Below are positions 8,999 through 17,576 of a DNA stretch of 53,924 bases, in pieces (position 1 is the first letter of the stretch; each line of letters starts with the position of its first letter). The notes beneath the pieces were generated by a model, which was not told the DNA's origin, did not search any database, and worked only from the letters and a program-made list of their open reading frames with translations. Where the stretch lies: the NCBI GenBank assembly GCA_024229495.1, contig JAAESJ010000643.1:1-53924 (forward strand). The letters are read 5' to 3'. The position numbers were made by a program, and so were the translations under genes. The DNA comes from Verrucomicrobiaceae bacterium. Lineage in GTDB: Bacteria; Verrucomicrobiota; Verrucomicrobiia; Verrucomicrobiales; DEV007.

Positions 8999-11098
8999 AT
9001 GATGAAGCGGCAGATATTTTTTTATTGGATCCCTGCACTGATGTGCTGGAATCCGTTGGGTGCGAAGCCGGTGGATGACAAGGTGTTCGCCGACCTTATT
9101 CAACCGGTCTTTCAGCAAAGCTGCGTGAAGTGCCATGGTCGGGACGGCAAGGTGAAGGGAAAGGTGAATCTGCTCAAGCTTGAGGGAGTCAAGGAGCTCG
9201 TCTCCGACCTTGAGCGGCTTGAGTCCATCATTGATGTGCTTGATGAGCATGAGATGCCCCCGGAGAAGGAACCTGATCTCAAGCCCGAGATACGCAATCA
9301 ACTGGTGATGGAATTGCGCAGGATCCTCAATACCGGGGCTGCTTCCGGCAAGGGGTATGCGCCGACGCCTATCCGCAGGATGAACCGCTTTCAATATAAC
9401 AATGCGGTCATGGATTTACTGAAGCTTAAGGTCGTGGTGTTTCCCCTGCCGGAGAAGATGATGCGGGACCGTTCCGGTTATTTCCGCCCTGAAACCGGCA
9501 AGATGCCCAAGGAAGTGGTGGTCAGCAGCCGCCAGCTCGGTAAGTCCGCACTCATTGAGCCGCGCCTTGCCGGCGTCGGGCCTTTCCCCCAGGATCTGCG
9601 TGCCGAGCACGGCTACGATAACCGCGGCGATCACCTGTCGCTCTCGCCCATGTTGATGGAGGCTTTTTTCAAGCTCGGTCGCCGCATCGTGCAGAGCCCG
9701 AACTTCGATAAGCGTTTCGTGGGGATTTGGCAGGAGTTTTTTGTCCCGCCCGGCAAGACGGCGCAACTGGATAAGGAGGTTCGCAGGCGCCTGGAGACTT
9801 TCCTTGGCAGGGCCTTCCGCAGGCCGGCGGAAAAGGATGTGTTGGATCGTTATGCCGGGCACGTGACCGTGCAGATCAAGGCCGGTAAGTCATTCACTGA
9901 GGCGATGAAGGAGGTGGTCTCGGCGGTCTTGGCTTCACCGCATTTCCTTTACCTCTACGACAAGCCTGCCGGCGCCGGGAAGATTGAGCCGCTCAACGGA
10001 TATGAACTGGCGTCCCGCTTGTCTTTCTTTTTATGGGGGAGTATTCCCGATGATAAGCTGCTTGAGTTGGCGGGGAGAGGACAACTCAATGAGGCCAAGG
10101 TGCTTGAGGGGCAGGTAAAGCGAATGCTGCTGGACCGGAAACTCAAGCGCTTCTGTGACAGCTTCCCGTCCCAGTGGCTGCAACTTGAGCGAATCATCTC
10201 CTCGGTTCCTGATGAAAAAATTTACAAGGAATTCTACTATTCGCCTCCCAATTACCGCACCAGCATGGACATGATGATGGAGCCGCTGCTGCTCTTTGAG
10301 ACGGTGCTGATCGAGGATCGCTCAATCCTTGAGTTCATTGACTCTGACTACACCTACAGGACGCCACGTCTGCGAAAGTGGCATGGGGAGCCGACCAAAG
10401 AGAGGCTTGGCGGGCCGATTACCCTGCACTTCAGGCGTCAGCCGGTTTCCGATAAGCGTCATGGAGGGATGATTACCAATGCCGCAGTAATGACAATGAC
10501 CTCCGGCCCGAGCGAGACCAAGCCGATCACGCGCGGGGCGTGGATTGCAGGGGTGATCTTCAATGACCCGCCTGATCCTCCGCCGGCAGACGTGCCTCCG
10601 CTGCGCAAGGAGGAAGGGGAGACTGTCAAGACATTGACCTTGCGTGAGCGCTTTGCGTCACATCGCGAGCGTGCCGATTGCGCAGGCTGTCATGAACAGC
10701 TCGATCCCCTTGGTTTTGTGCTGGAGAATTTTGATCCTGTTGGGCGCTGGCGTGACCAGTATGAGAACGGGCGTGAGGTTGATTCCTCGGGAACGCTTTT
10801 CCGTAAATATGAGTTCAAGGACATCGTGGAGTTCAAGGAGGCGGTCCTTGCCGAGAAGGACAGGTTTACCAGGGCTTTTGCCGAGCACCTGCTGGCCTTT
10901 GCCCTTGGGCGTGAGGTCACTCCTGCGGACTCGCCTGCTCTGGATGCCGTGGTTGCGAGGGGCATTGCGGCGGATTACCGTCTCAAGGCATTGATTCACG
11001 GGGTGACGCAAAGTGGCCCGTTTGTCAGCAAGCCGATGGGTATTTCGCAAAAAACTGCCTCGTCCGGAGAGCCAAAACCTGTTATAAAGGGAGAGTAA
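8999..11098 (+). CDS. DUF1592-type planctomycete cytochrome c protein, shorter paralogue
   Basis: The frame is open from a GTG at 8978, but I start at the ATG at 8999 (another ATG follows at 9002), which has a GAGGG upstream and begins a short hydrophobic leader; 699 residues. CVKCH at 42-46 marks the N-terminal haem domain (FQQSCVKCHGRDG). After a DUF1587-like IRRMNRFQYNNAVMDLL block come DUF1595/DUF1592 (AFRRPAEKDVLDRYAGH; ELASRLSFFLWGSIPD), DUF1588 with a second haem motif (CAGCHEQLDPLGFVLENFD) and DUF1585 (LAFALGREVTPADSPALD). It lacks the inserted beta-rich segment of the paralogue at 6369-8819. The stop overlaps the next start as TAATG, so this gene and the DUF1552 gene are coupled. It is a presumed exported dihaem protein of unknown reaction. 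Confidence 0.92.
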   Translation: MMKRQIFFYWIPALMCWNPLGAKPVDDKVFADLIQPVFQQSCVKCHGRDGKVKGKVNLLKLEGVKELVSDLERLESIIDVLDEHEMPPEKEPDLKPEIRNQLVMELRRILNTGAASGKGYAPTPIRRMNRFQYNNAVMDLLKLKVVVFPLPEKMMRDRSGYFRPETGKMPKEVVVSSRQLGKSALIEPRLAGVGPFPQDLRAEHGYDNRGDHLSLSPMLMEAFFKLGRRIVQSPNFDKRFVGIWQEFFVPPGKTAQLDKEVRRRLETFLGRAFRRPAEKDVLDRYAGHVTVQIKAGKSFTEAMKEVVSAVLASPHFLYLYDKPAGAGKIEPLNGYELASRLSFFLWGSIPDDKLLELAGRGQLNEAKVLEGQVKRMLLDRKLKRFCDSFPSQWLQLERIISSVPDEKIYKEFYYSPPNYRTSMDMMMEPLLLFETVLIEDRSILEFIDSDYTYRTPRLRKWHGEPTKERLGGPITLHFRRQPVSDKRHGGMITNAAVMTMTSGPSETKPITRGAWIAGVIFNDPPDPPPADVPPLRKEEGETVKTLTLRERFASHRERADCAGCHEQLDPLGFVLENFDPVGRWRDQYENGREVDSSGTLFRKYEFKDIVEFKEAVLAEKDRFTRAFAEHLLAFALGREVTPADSPALDAVVARGIAADYRLKALIHGVTQSGPFVSKPMGISQKTASSGEPKPVIKGE

Positions 11099-12495
11099 TG
11101 ACAAAGACCTCGAGACGATCTTTTCTGCGCGGCATGGGTGGAAGCACCTTGGCGCTGCCATGGATGGAAAGTTTCGGCAAGGATTCCGGTATGGTGGAAC
11201 CAGCTCGGCGTATTGCATGGTTTTATGTCCCTATCGGTGTTGTGCGCCGTGGTTTTTTTCCCGGTGAGGCGGAAGCGGGAATCCCGAAATTTACCGGCAG
11301 TCGCAAGCACATGGCGGAGGGTGTTGAGCAGGTTCCACTTGGAGTTAGGCCGCTTGAGTTGACGCCCACCATGAAGCCCCTTGAGAAGATGAGGGAGAAG
11401 GTCACGCTGATTACCGGCATGGACCGCACCTTTCAGCCGGGCACCGACGTGCACGCGCAATGCGCCTCGTGCTTCCTTACCAGTGCCAGTGCGTTCACGG
11501 TGACCCAGTCGGCTTATCCGCTTGCCCGCAGCCTTGACCACGTTGTCGCCGACGTTACCGGGGAAAATACACCGTTCCGCACCCTGGAATTTAGTTGCAA
11601 CAGCCACAAGGATAACAAGGAGTCCATGTATTTTGACAATATCTCATGGTATGGAACCGGGCACGTGGCGCCATCCCTGCGTGACCCGCGCAAGGCTTAC
11701 CGCCGCCTGTTTGGCACCAAGGAGATCAGTGCATACCGCAACATCACCGACCTTGTGCTGGATGATGCCCGTTCACTCAAGCGTCGCCTCGGCTACAGTG
11801 ACCAGCAGAAATTCAAAGAGTATTTTGACTCCATTCGCACGATTGAGGAGCAAACGGAAAAACTCGAGAAGATGCGGAGTCAGCTGGCGAAGGCAAGGAT
11901 CGATGAACCTCCGGAAGCACGTTTGCCACGTGGCGAATATATCCGCCTGATGGGAGACCTTATGGTGGTGGCTCTGCAGACCGGCCTGACCAATGTCGCA
12001 ACCTTCATGGTTGGTCCCGAGCGCTGGGACACGCCGTATTTGTTTGAGAGCCTCTTTGAGAAGCCGCGCAGTCACCATGGGATGTCCCATAACCAGGGCA
12101 AATACATTGATGACTTGCTCAAGGTGGACCACTTCCACATGGAGCAGTTTGCCTATTTGCTGGATAAGATGGACAAGATCAGGGAAGCGAACGGAACTTC
12201 CCTCCTGGATAATACAATTTTCACCTACGGGTCCGGCCTGGGGGATGGTTCCACGCACCAATACGGAGCCTTGCCGATTATCGTTGCCGGGTCCGGAGGC
12301 GGCAGGCTGGCTACCGGTAAGCACATCAACCTTTCCCCCAACTCAGGCCCGGTGCCCAAAAAGGACGGGAAATACCTGAAGCTGGAGGGTGGCATACCAC
12401 TGGCTAACCTCTGGTTAACCCAGGCGCAGGCCATGGGATTAAAGACAGAGCGTTTTGCCGACAGCACGGGCAACATCTCGCAATTGATTGCCTGA
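11098..12495 (+). CDS. DUF1552 family protein, Tat-type leader
   Basis: The 465-residue product begins with TSRRSFLRGMGGSTLALP, a good twin-arginine leader, so it should be exported folded. The PARRIAWFYVPIGVVRRGFFP start, LITGMDRTFQPGTDVHAQC segment, KSRLGYSD-like helix (RSLKRRLGYSDQQKFKEYFD) and IFTYGSGLGDGSTHQYGALPIIVAGSGGG C-terminal block mark DUF1552. It overlaps the preceding DUF1592 gene by one base. It is clearly a paralogue of the protein at 5084-6367 but distant enough to have a separate partner and perhaps a separate substrate. Residue function in this family is not known, and I assign no reaction. Confidence 0.92.
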   Translation: MTKTSRRSFLRGMGGSTLALPWMESFGKDSGMVEPARRIAWFYVPIGVVRRGFFPGEAEAGIPKFTGSRKHMAEGVEQVPLGVRPLELTPTMKPLEKMREKVTLITGMDRTFQPGTDVHAQCASCFLTSASAFTVTQSAYPLARSLDHVVADVTGENTPFRTLEFSCNSHKDNKESMYFDNISWYGTGHVAPSLRDPRKAYRRLFGTKEISAYRNITDLVLDDARSLKRRLGYSDQQKFKEYFDSIRTIEEQTEKLEKMRSQLAKARIDEPPEARLPRGEYIRLMGDLMVVALQTGLTNVATFMVGPERWDTPYLFESLFEKPRSHHGMSHNQGKYIDDLLKVDHFHMEQFAYLLDKMDKIREANGTSLLDNTIFTYGSGLGDGSTHQYGALPIIVAGSGGGRLATGKHINLSPNSGPVPKKDGKYLKLEGGIPLANLWLTQAQAMGLKTERFADSTGNISQLIA

Positions 12496-12568
12496 GGTGA
12501 GGCTTGAGCCCTGGAAAAGGGGGGTGCCCGGGTATTTTCACAAGGCGTATATTGTTTAGAAGAAAACC

Positions 12569-13852
12569 ATGAAGAGAATATTGATATCCCTGTTGGCATT
12601 TTCCGCCGTAGTAACCCGGGCAGATCAGCAGCCGTTAAGGCCGAACGTCGTGATCATTTTTACCGATGATCAGGGATATGCGGACCTGGCCTGTTACGGT
12701 AACAAGAAAAACAAGACACCGAGGTTGGACCAACTGGCCAGGGAGGGCACCCGCTTTACTTCCTTTTACTCACAGACGGTGTGTGGTCCGTCACGATCGG
12801 CGCTACTGACTGGCCGGCAGCCAATTCGCAGTGGTGGCTGGGGAATGCCAGCTTCAGAGATTACGTGGGCTGAACTCATTGGCAAAGCCGGTTACCAGAC
12901 TGCCTGCATCGGCAAGTGGGATGTCTCCAACCGCAAGCCGATCATTGAGCGCATGCCCAATGCCCAGGGATTTGATTATTACTTTGGGGCACTGGGCGCC
13001 AACGATAATGGTACGGTGCATTTTCACGAGAACAATGAGAAGGCCGGTAATACCCGTGACATGGGCAGCCTGACCCGGCTCTACACCGACAAGGCCATCG
13101 ATTTTCTGGAGAACAAGAGGGACAAGAAAAAGCCCTTCATCCTCTACGTGGCTCATACCATGATGCACACCATCATTGATGCCTCGGACAAGTTTCGCGG
13201 CAAGTCCGCCGGCGGCTTGTATGGTGATGTGGTCGAGGAATTTGACCATGAAACCGGCCGTTTACTGGATACCCTTGATAAACTGAAGTTATCCGGGGAT
13301 ACGCTGGTGATTTACACCAGTGATAATGGTCCGTGGAACCAGGATAAGTATACCAAGCGCAAGAAAGGTCACCCGAAAGGATCTATCTTCTGGGGGGAAG
13401 CCGGCCCATTGCGCAATGGCAAGGGCTCACCGTACGAGGCCGGTTACCGTTTGCCCTGCATCGTGCGTTGGCCGGGCAAGGTGCCGGCAGGTCGCGTGAA
13501 TGATGCGATCTTTGCCACCATCGATTTTATGCCCACCTTTGGGAACCTGTGCGGGTTTGAAGTGCCGAAAGACCGGCGCATTGACGGCATGGACCAGAGC
13601 GAGCTACTCCTGGGAAAACGTGAAACGGGCCGCGAATATTTTTACTTCAACCGCGCCGGCGTGCGCAAAGGCAAGTGGAAGTATCTTAAGGCAGACGCGC
13701 ATTTCCACGGGTATGCGGTTGATGATAGTCGCAAGAAAGTCGATGAACTTTTTGATCTGGAAGCGGACCTTGGAGAGAGAACCAACCTCGCGGCCAAACA
13801 TCCCAAGATCGTTGCCCAACTCAAGCAATTGATGGGGGAGATTTCCAAATGA
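12569..13852 (+). CDS. Exported type I (S1) sulfatase
   Basis: This 427-residue sulfatase has a signal peptide (about 1-19). The metal-binding start is RPNVVIIFTDDQGYADL (D33, D34). The modification signature is CGPSRSALLTGR with C72, which a formylglycine-generating enzyme would convert to formylglycine. Downstream, IYTSDNGPW carries the conserved Asp-Asn metal ligands and the C terminus has the usual ELFDLEADLGERTNLA strand. It hydrolyses a sulfate ester, probably on an algal or animal polysaccharide, in the periplasm or at the surface; the true substrate cannot be read from sequence. The product is short and close to minimal size for the family. The end overlaps the next small gene as ATGA. 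No formylglycine-generating enzyme gene lies in the window. Confidence 0.94.
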   Translation: MKRILISLLAFSAVVTRADQQPLRPNVVIIFTDDQGYADLACYGNKKNKTPRLDQLAREGTRFTSFYSQTVCGPSRSALLTGRQPIRSGGWGMPASEITWAELIGKAGYQTACIGKWDVSNRKPIIERMPNAQGFDYYFGALGANDNGTVHFHENNEKAGNTRDMGSLTRLYTDKAIDFLENKRDKKKPFILYVAHTMMHTIIDASDKFRGKSAGGLYGDVVEEFDHETGRLLDTLDKLKLSGDTLVIYTSDNGPWNQDKYTKRKKGHPKGSIFWGEAGPLRNGKGSPYEAGYRLPCIVRWPGKVPAGRVNDAIFATIDFMPTFGNLCGFEVPKDRRIDGMDQSELLLGKRETGREYFYFNRAGVRKGKWKYLKADAHFHGYAVDDSRKKVDELFDLEADLGERTNLAAKHPKIVAQLKQLMGEISK

Positions 13853-14103
13853 AAATAACGATTAAGAGTCTCCGCACTTTTCTTGGGTGGTGTGTGGTGA
13901 TTAATCTCGGGGTGCTATTGTATTGGTTCCTGGCGATTGTATTTGCCCGTGACTTCGTGTTTATGGTGCACACACGGTGGTTCACGATTTCTGAGGAGAG
14001 CTTTGATGCAATCCACTACACGATGATGACTTTCTACAAACTGGTGGTGATAATCTTTAACCTTGTGCCTTACCTCGTTCTGCGGTGGGTAAAATTTGAA
14101 TAA
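13849..14103 (+). CDS. Small DUF6868-like two-segment membrane protein
   Basis: An 84-residue protein whose ATG overlaps the sulfatase stop by four bases, so translation is likely coupled. It has two hydrophobic segments (about 11-33, CVVINLGVLLYWFLAIVFA, and about 60-80, FYKLVVIIFNLVPYLVLRW) joined by a polar loop with HTRWFTISEESFDAIHY. This LRxFLGWC...HxRWF...FDAIHY layout matches the DUF6868 family as I remember it. The function is unknown. The link to a sulfatase is visible here but the family occurs in many contexts, so a direct role in sulfatase export is speculation. Confidence 0.8.
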   Translation: MKITIKSLRTFLGWCVVINLGVLLYWFLAIVFARDFVFMVHTRWFTISEESFDAIHYTMMTFYKLVVIIFNLVPYLVLRWVKFE

Positions 14104-14161
14104 GCGATGGCAGAGATTCTGGACAAAGGTATCGCGTGATTATTTCCGCTATAATATTCTC

Positions 14162-17100
14162 ATGAAAAAGAGTATTTTTCTCCTGCTGTTGGTATTGATG
14201 GCCCAGGTTTCCCGGGCCGGAATTGAGTTCAAGAAAGGGGACAGGATCCTTTGTTACGGGAATGCATTCATGGAACGGTTGCAGGGGCATGGTCTTTTCG
14301 AGGCTAATCTGCAGTTGGCGCACCCGGAGAAGAACCTGGAACTTCGCAGCCTTGCCTGGACGGGGGATGAGGTGGGTTATCGCTTGCGACCTGAGCGTTA
14401 CGTCAATCACCTGAAAAAGTTGCTCGAAAAGTGGCCGCCCAATGTCGTCATCCTCGGTTTCGGGGGTAATGAGTCCTTTGCCGGAGCAAGGGGAATTGCA
14501 CGGTTTCGCAGTGATCTGGACGGCTATCTGGACGAGATGAAGCGTCGTCATCCAGGGGCTGCCATCATCGTCCTTTCCCCACTTGCCACCGAGGACCTCA
14601 AGCATCGCCATTATCCGGACCCGTCGAAACGGAATGCTGAAATCAAGGTCTATGTCGATATCATGCGTGAGGTTGCCACCCGGCGTGACGTGCGCTTTGT
14701 GGACTTGTTTTCTCCCAGTCTCGCTGCCTATGCAAAGCAGGAAGTTCCCCTAACCGACAATGGCATTCATCTCAATGCCACCGGGAACAAAGTCATTGCA
14801 AGATACCTTGCAAGGGAACTTCTCGGGCGCGAGACATATGCGAAGGTGGACTCGCCTCGTGCGGATGAGTTGGCAAGGGCCGTTGCCCGCAAGGCGGAAC
14901 ATGTGGCCGCCGTGGTGCGGCCCGTGAACACGGTCCTTTATTTTGGTGTGCGGGGTCGGGCCAAAGAATACAACGCCGAGATTCCCCGCTTTCATGCGGT
15001 GATTGAAAATGCCGATGCCCGCATCCATGCCATGGCAAAGGATGACTCTATCCGGTTTGATCCGAATCCCATTACCCTGCCTCCGCTGGTTAAGAGAGAA
15101 CCGGCACAACTGCCTTCTCCTGATGAGATGCTGAGTTCATTCCGGGTGGCTGAGGGTTACGAGGTGAACCTCTTTGCCTCTGAGCAGGAGTTTCCCGAGT
15201 TGCGCAATCCCGAGCAGATTGCCTTTGATTCTCAGGGGCGCCTATGGGTGGTTACCATGCCGTCTTTCCCGGGCACCATTCCCGGCGACGTTCCCCATGA
15301 CAAGGTCATCGTGTTGGAGGACACGGATCGTGACGGTCGCGCTGACAAGTCCACGGTATTTGCCGATCAATTGACGGTTCCCGACGGGCTGGCCTTCTAT
15401 AAGGATGGCGTGATTATTTCCCACCAACCGCGGTTGGTGTTCATGAAGGATTCCAACGGGGATGGCAAGGCGGACATGCAAGAGGAAATTCTGCGCGGTA
15501 TTGACGTCACGGATGCGCATCATGGCGGGATGATTGCCATGGGGCCGATGGGTCACGTGATGTTTTGCGACGGTGTGTTTCACCGATCCCAGATAGAGAC
15601 CCCTTATGGGGTGACGCGGGGAGTGGATGCCACCACTTACCGGCTTGATTTGCGCAGGGGAAGCGTTGAGCGGGAATACCAGACGCTCACTCCAAACCCT
15701 TGGAAGGTCACCTGGGATCGCTGGGGGAATCTCTTCCAGATGTATGGTGACGGGTTTGTGCAGGACAGTCATGCAATTCCCTGGACCCCGTTCGGGGTTT
15801 ATCATCCGTTCCGGCGCGCCATCAGCATCGCCTACGGCAAGGGGTCGGCTGCGTGTGTTATTTCCAGCCCAAACTTCCCCGATGAGTATCAGCAGGGAAT
15901 GGCCTCGGCAGTCCTGTTGCGAAAGTGCTTTGTTTCGATCTCAAAACACAAGGCTGAAGGTGCTTATTTTAAGGCGGGCGGGCGATTGGATGTGCTTTCC
16001 TCACCAAGCGATATTTTCCGTCCCGTTGACATTGCCTTTGGCTTTGACGGCGCCATGTATATCTCGGATTTCTGCACGCGTATTATTGGTCATGCACAGA
16101 ATTCGATGCGTGATCCACGCTGGGATCCCCAGACCGGGAGGATCTGGCGTGTTGTCCACAAGGGCAAGCCGGTCGTGAGGAATTGGCCTAGGATAGAGGG
16201 TGCGGATACCGGGCAGCTTCTGGACTTGCTCAAGCATCCACAGGATCTCATTCGCGACCATGCAAGGCGCAAATTGCGGCATACTCCCGGAGTGGTAGGG
16301 GCACTGGATGAATGGATGGAGGGGCAAAAGGATGAGCGTTCAATTCTTGAGGGTTTGTGGATTCTTCATGATCAGGGTGAGGTGCGGCAGGGATTACTGG
16401 AAAAGTTGCTGGCATCTGCTGACCACATGATTCGCGCTGCCGGAACTTACCTGATCCGGTTCCAGTCGGGAGGGTTGAAAATGCCGATAACCCTCTTGAA
16501 GAAGATGGCTGGGGACAAACATCCGAGGGTGCGCACCGAACTCATCCATACTGTTTCCTACCTGCAGCAGAAAGACCCTTCCTATGCTTCCTTGCTGGGC
16601 CAGGTAAATGTTGCCGATGATGGAGGATTGAAGACGATTCTCGGGGATGCCAGTTATGGTATTAATTCCGGAAAGGGACCCGAAATCCCGGTGTTGCAGA
16701 AGCCGGAGAACAGCAAGCTGGCACATTGGTTGCTCAGAGAAGGCGGGAAAGAGGAGCGTTACTTTGCCCTTGGTGGTAAGGCAGGTTCCTTCGGGACGAT
16801 GCGCACATTTGTTCGATCCTCTGCAAAAAAACGGGCGGTGCTTTCGGTGCGCCACAGTTATGTGAAGGTTTTCCTTAACGGGGTCCCGGTTATTGCGTCG
16901 GCAAACTGGTGGAGCTCGGACTGGAATGTGCAGGTGGAACTGCAGGAAGGCATTAACCAGATTGAGGCAAGGTATGTCAAAGGAAGGGGAGCGGGGGGAT
17001 ATGCGCCTGTCTATTTGTTCAGTCCACTGGGGACAGGAATAGAGGGTCTGGAGAGGTTTGAGACCGGGGAGTTGTTGAGTTCAACTGCTGAAGAGTATGA

Positions 17101-17494
17101 CCGGGTAAACGGGCTTGGTGAGGCTGCCGTTAAGATTACGGCAGTGCCTAATCAACTGGCTTTTTTCCCCGGAGAGTTTCGTGTCAAGGCCGGCAGCAAG
17201 TTGAAGGTTTCCTTTCATAATCCTGACCTGCAGATCCATAACCTGGTGATTGTCCGGCCGGGTTCCGGCGAGCAGGTTGGATTACTTGCCGATCGGATGG
17301 CTCAGGATCCCGATGCGATGAAGAAGGGGTTCGTGCCGGATTCTGAACAGGTTATTTGGTCCACTCCCTTGGTAGATGCCGGCGGAGAAGTTGAACAGGA
17401 GCTGATTGCTCCGGCAGAACCTGGTAATTATCCCTTTATTTGTACTTTCCCAGGCCATTGGCGAGTAATGAAGGGGGTCATGGTGGTTTATTGA
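14162..17494 (+). CDS. Exported SGNH hydrolase / Piru_Ver dehydrogenase / blue copper fusion
   Basis: The start is the ATG at 14162 (signal peptide, residues 1-20); the frame upstream to 14096 begins with TTG and is rejected. The product is 1110 residues. Residues 20-225 form an SGNH-like domain: YGNAF at 32-36 replaces the usual GDS serine block, GGN ends at N103, and TDNGIHLN has H203 with D199 near it. Residues about 320-680 are a Piru_Ver-type PQQ/sorbosone-dehydrogenase-like propeller with two calcium-type loops (DTDRDGRAD, DSNGDGKAD) and a HHGG motif. About 680-830 look like HEAT-type helices. The C-terminal 119 residues are a type-1 copper domain with H1026, C1094, H1099 and M1103 as ligands. 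PVC homologues usually end in a haem c domain, so here copper probably takes its place as electron carrier. The substrate is unknown. Confidence 0.87.
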   Translation: MKKSIFLLLLVLMAQVSRAGIEFKKGDRILCYGNAFMERLQGHGLFEANLQLAHPEKNLELRSLAWTGDEVGYRLRPERYVNHLKKLLEKWPPNVVILGFGGNESFAGARGIARFRSDLDGYLDEMKRRHPGAAIIVLSPLATEDLKHRHYPDPSKRNAEIKVYVDIMREVATRRDVRFVDLFSPSLAAYAKQEVPLTDNGIHLNATGNKVIARYLARELLGRETYAKVDSPRADELARAVARKAEHVAAVVRPVNTVLYFGVRGRAKEYNAEIPRFHAVIENADARIHAMAKDDSIRFDPNPITLPPLVKREPAQLPSPDEMLSSFRVAEGYEVNLFASEQEFPELRNPEQIAFDSQGRLWVVTMPSFPGTIPGDVPHDKVIVLEDTDRDGRADKSTVFADQLTVPDGLAFYKDGVIISHQPRLVFMKDSNGDGKADMQEEILRGIDVTDAHHGGMIAMGPMGHVMFCDGVFHRSQIETPYGVTRGVDATTYRLDLRRGSVEREYQTLTPNPWKVTWDRWGNLFQMYGDGFVQDSHAIPWTPFGVYHPFRRAISIAYGKGSAACVISSPNFPDEYQQGMASAVLLRKCFVSISKHKAEGAYFKAGGRLDVLSSPSDIFRPVDIAFGFDGAMYISDFCTRIIGHAQNSMRDPRWDPQTGRIWRVVHKGKPVVRNWPRIEGADTGQLLDLLKHPQDLIRDHARRKLRHTPGVVGALDEWMEGQKDERSILEGLWILHDQGEVRQGLLEKLLASADHMIRAAGTYLIRFQSGGLKMPITLLKKMAGDKHPRVRTELIHTVSYLQQKDPSYASLLGQVNVADDGGLKTILGDASYGINSGKGPEIPVLQKPENSKLAHWLLREGGKEERYFALGGKAGSFGTMRTFVRSSAKKRAVLSVRHSYVKVFLNGVPVIASANWWSSDWNVQVELQEGINQIEARYVKGRGAGGYAPVYLFSPLGTGIEGLERFETGELLSSTAEEYDRVNGLGEAAVKITAVPNQLAFFPGEFRVKAGSKLKVSFHNPDLQIHNLVIVRPGSGEQVGLLADRMAQDPDAMKKGFVPDSEQVIWSTPLVDAGGEVEQELIAPAEPGNYPFICTFPGHWRVMKGVMVVY

Positions 17495-17576
17495 CTGGGC
17501 TGCGGGCACTGCTACATGGATTTCCCGGATTTTCTTTGTGGCTTTGCAGGAATATTTTTCCTGTTAGGATAAAGGA

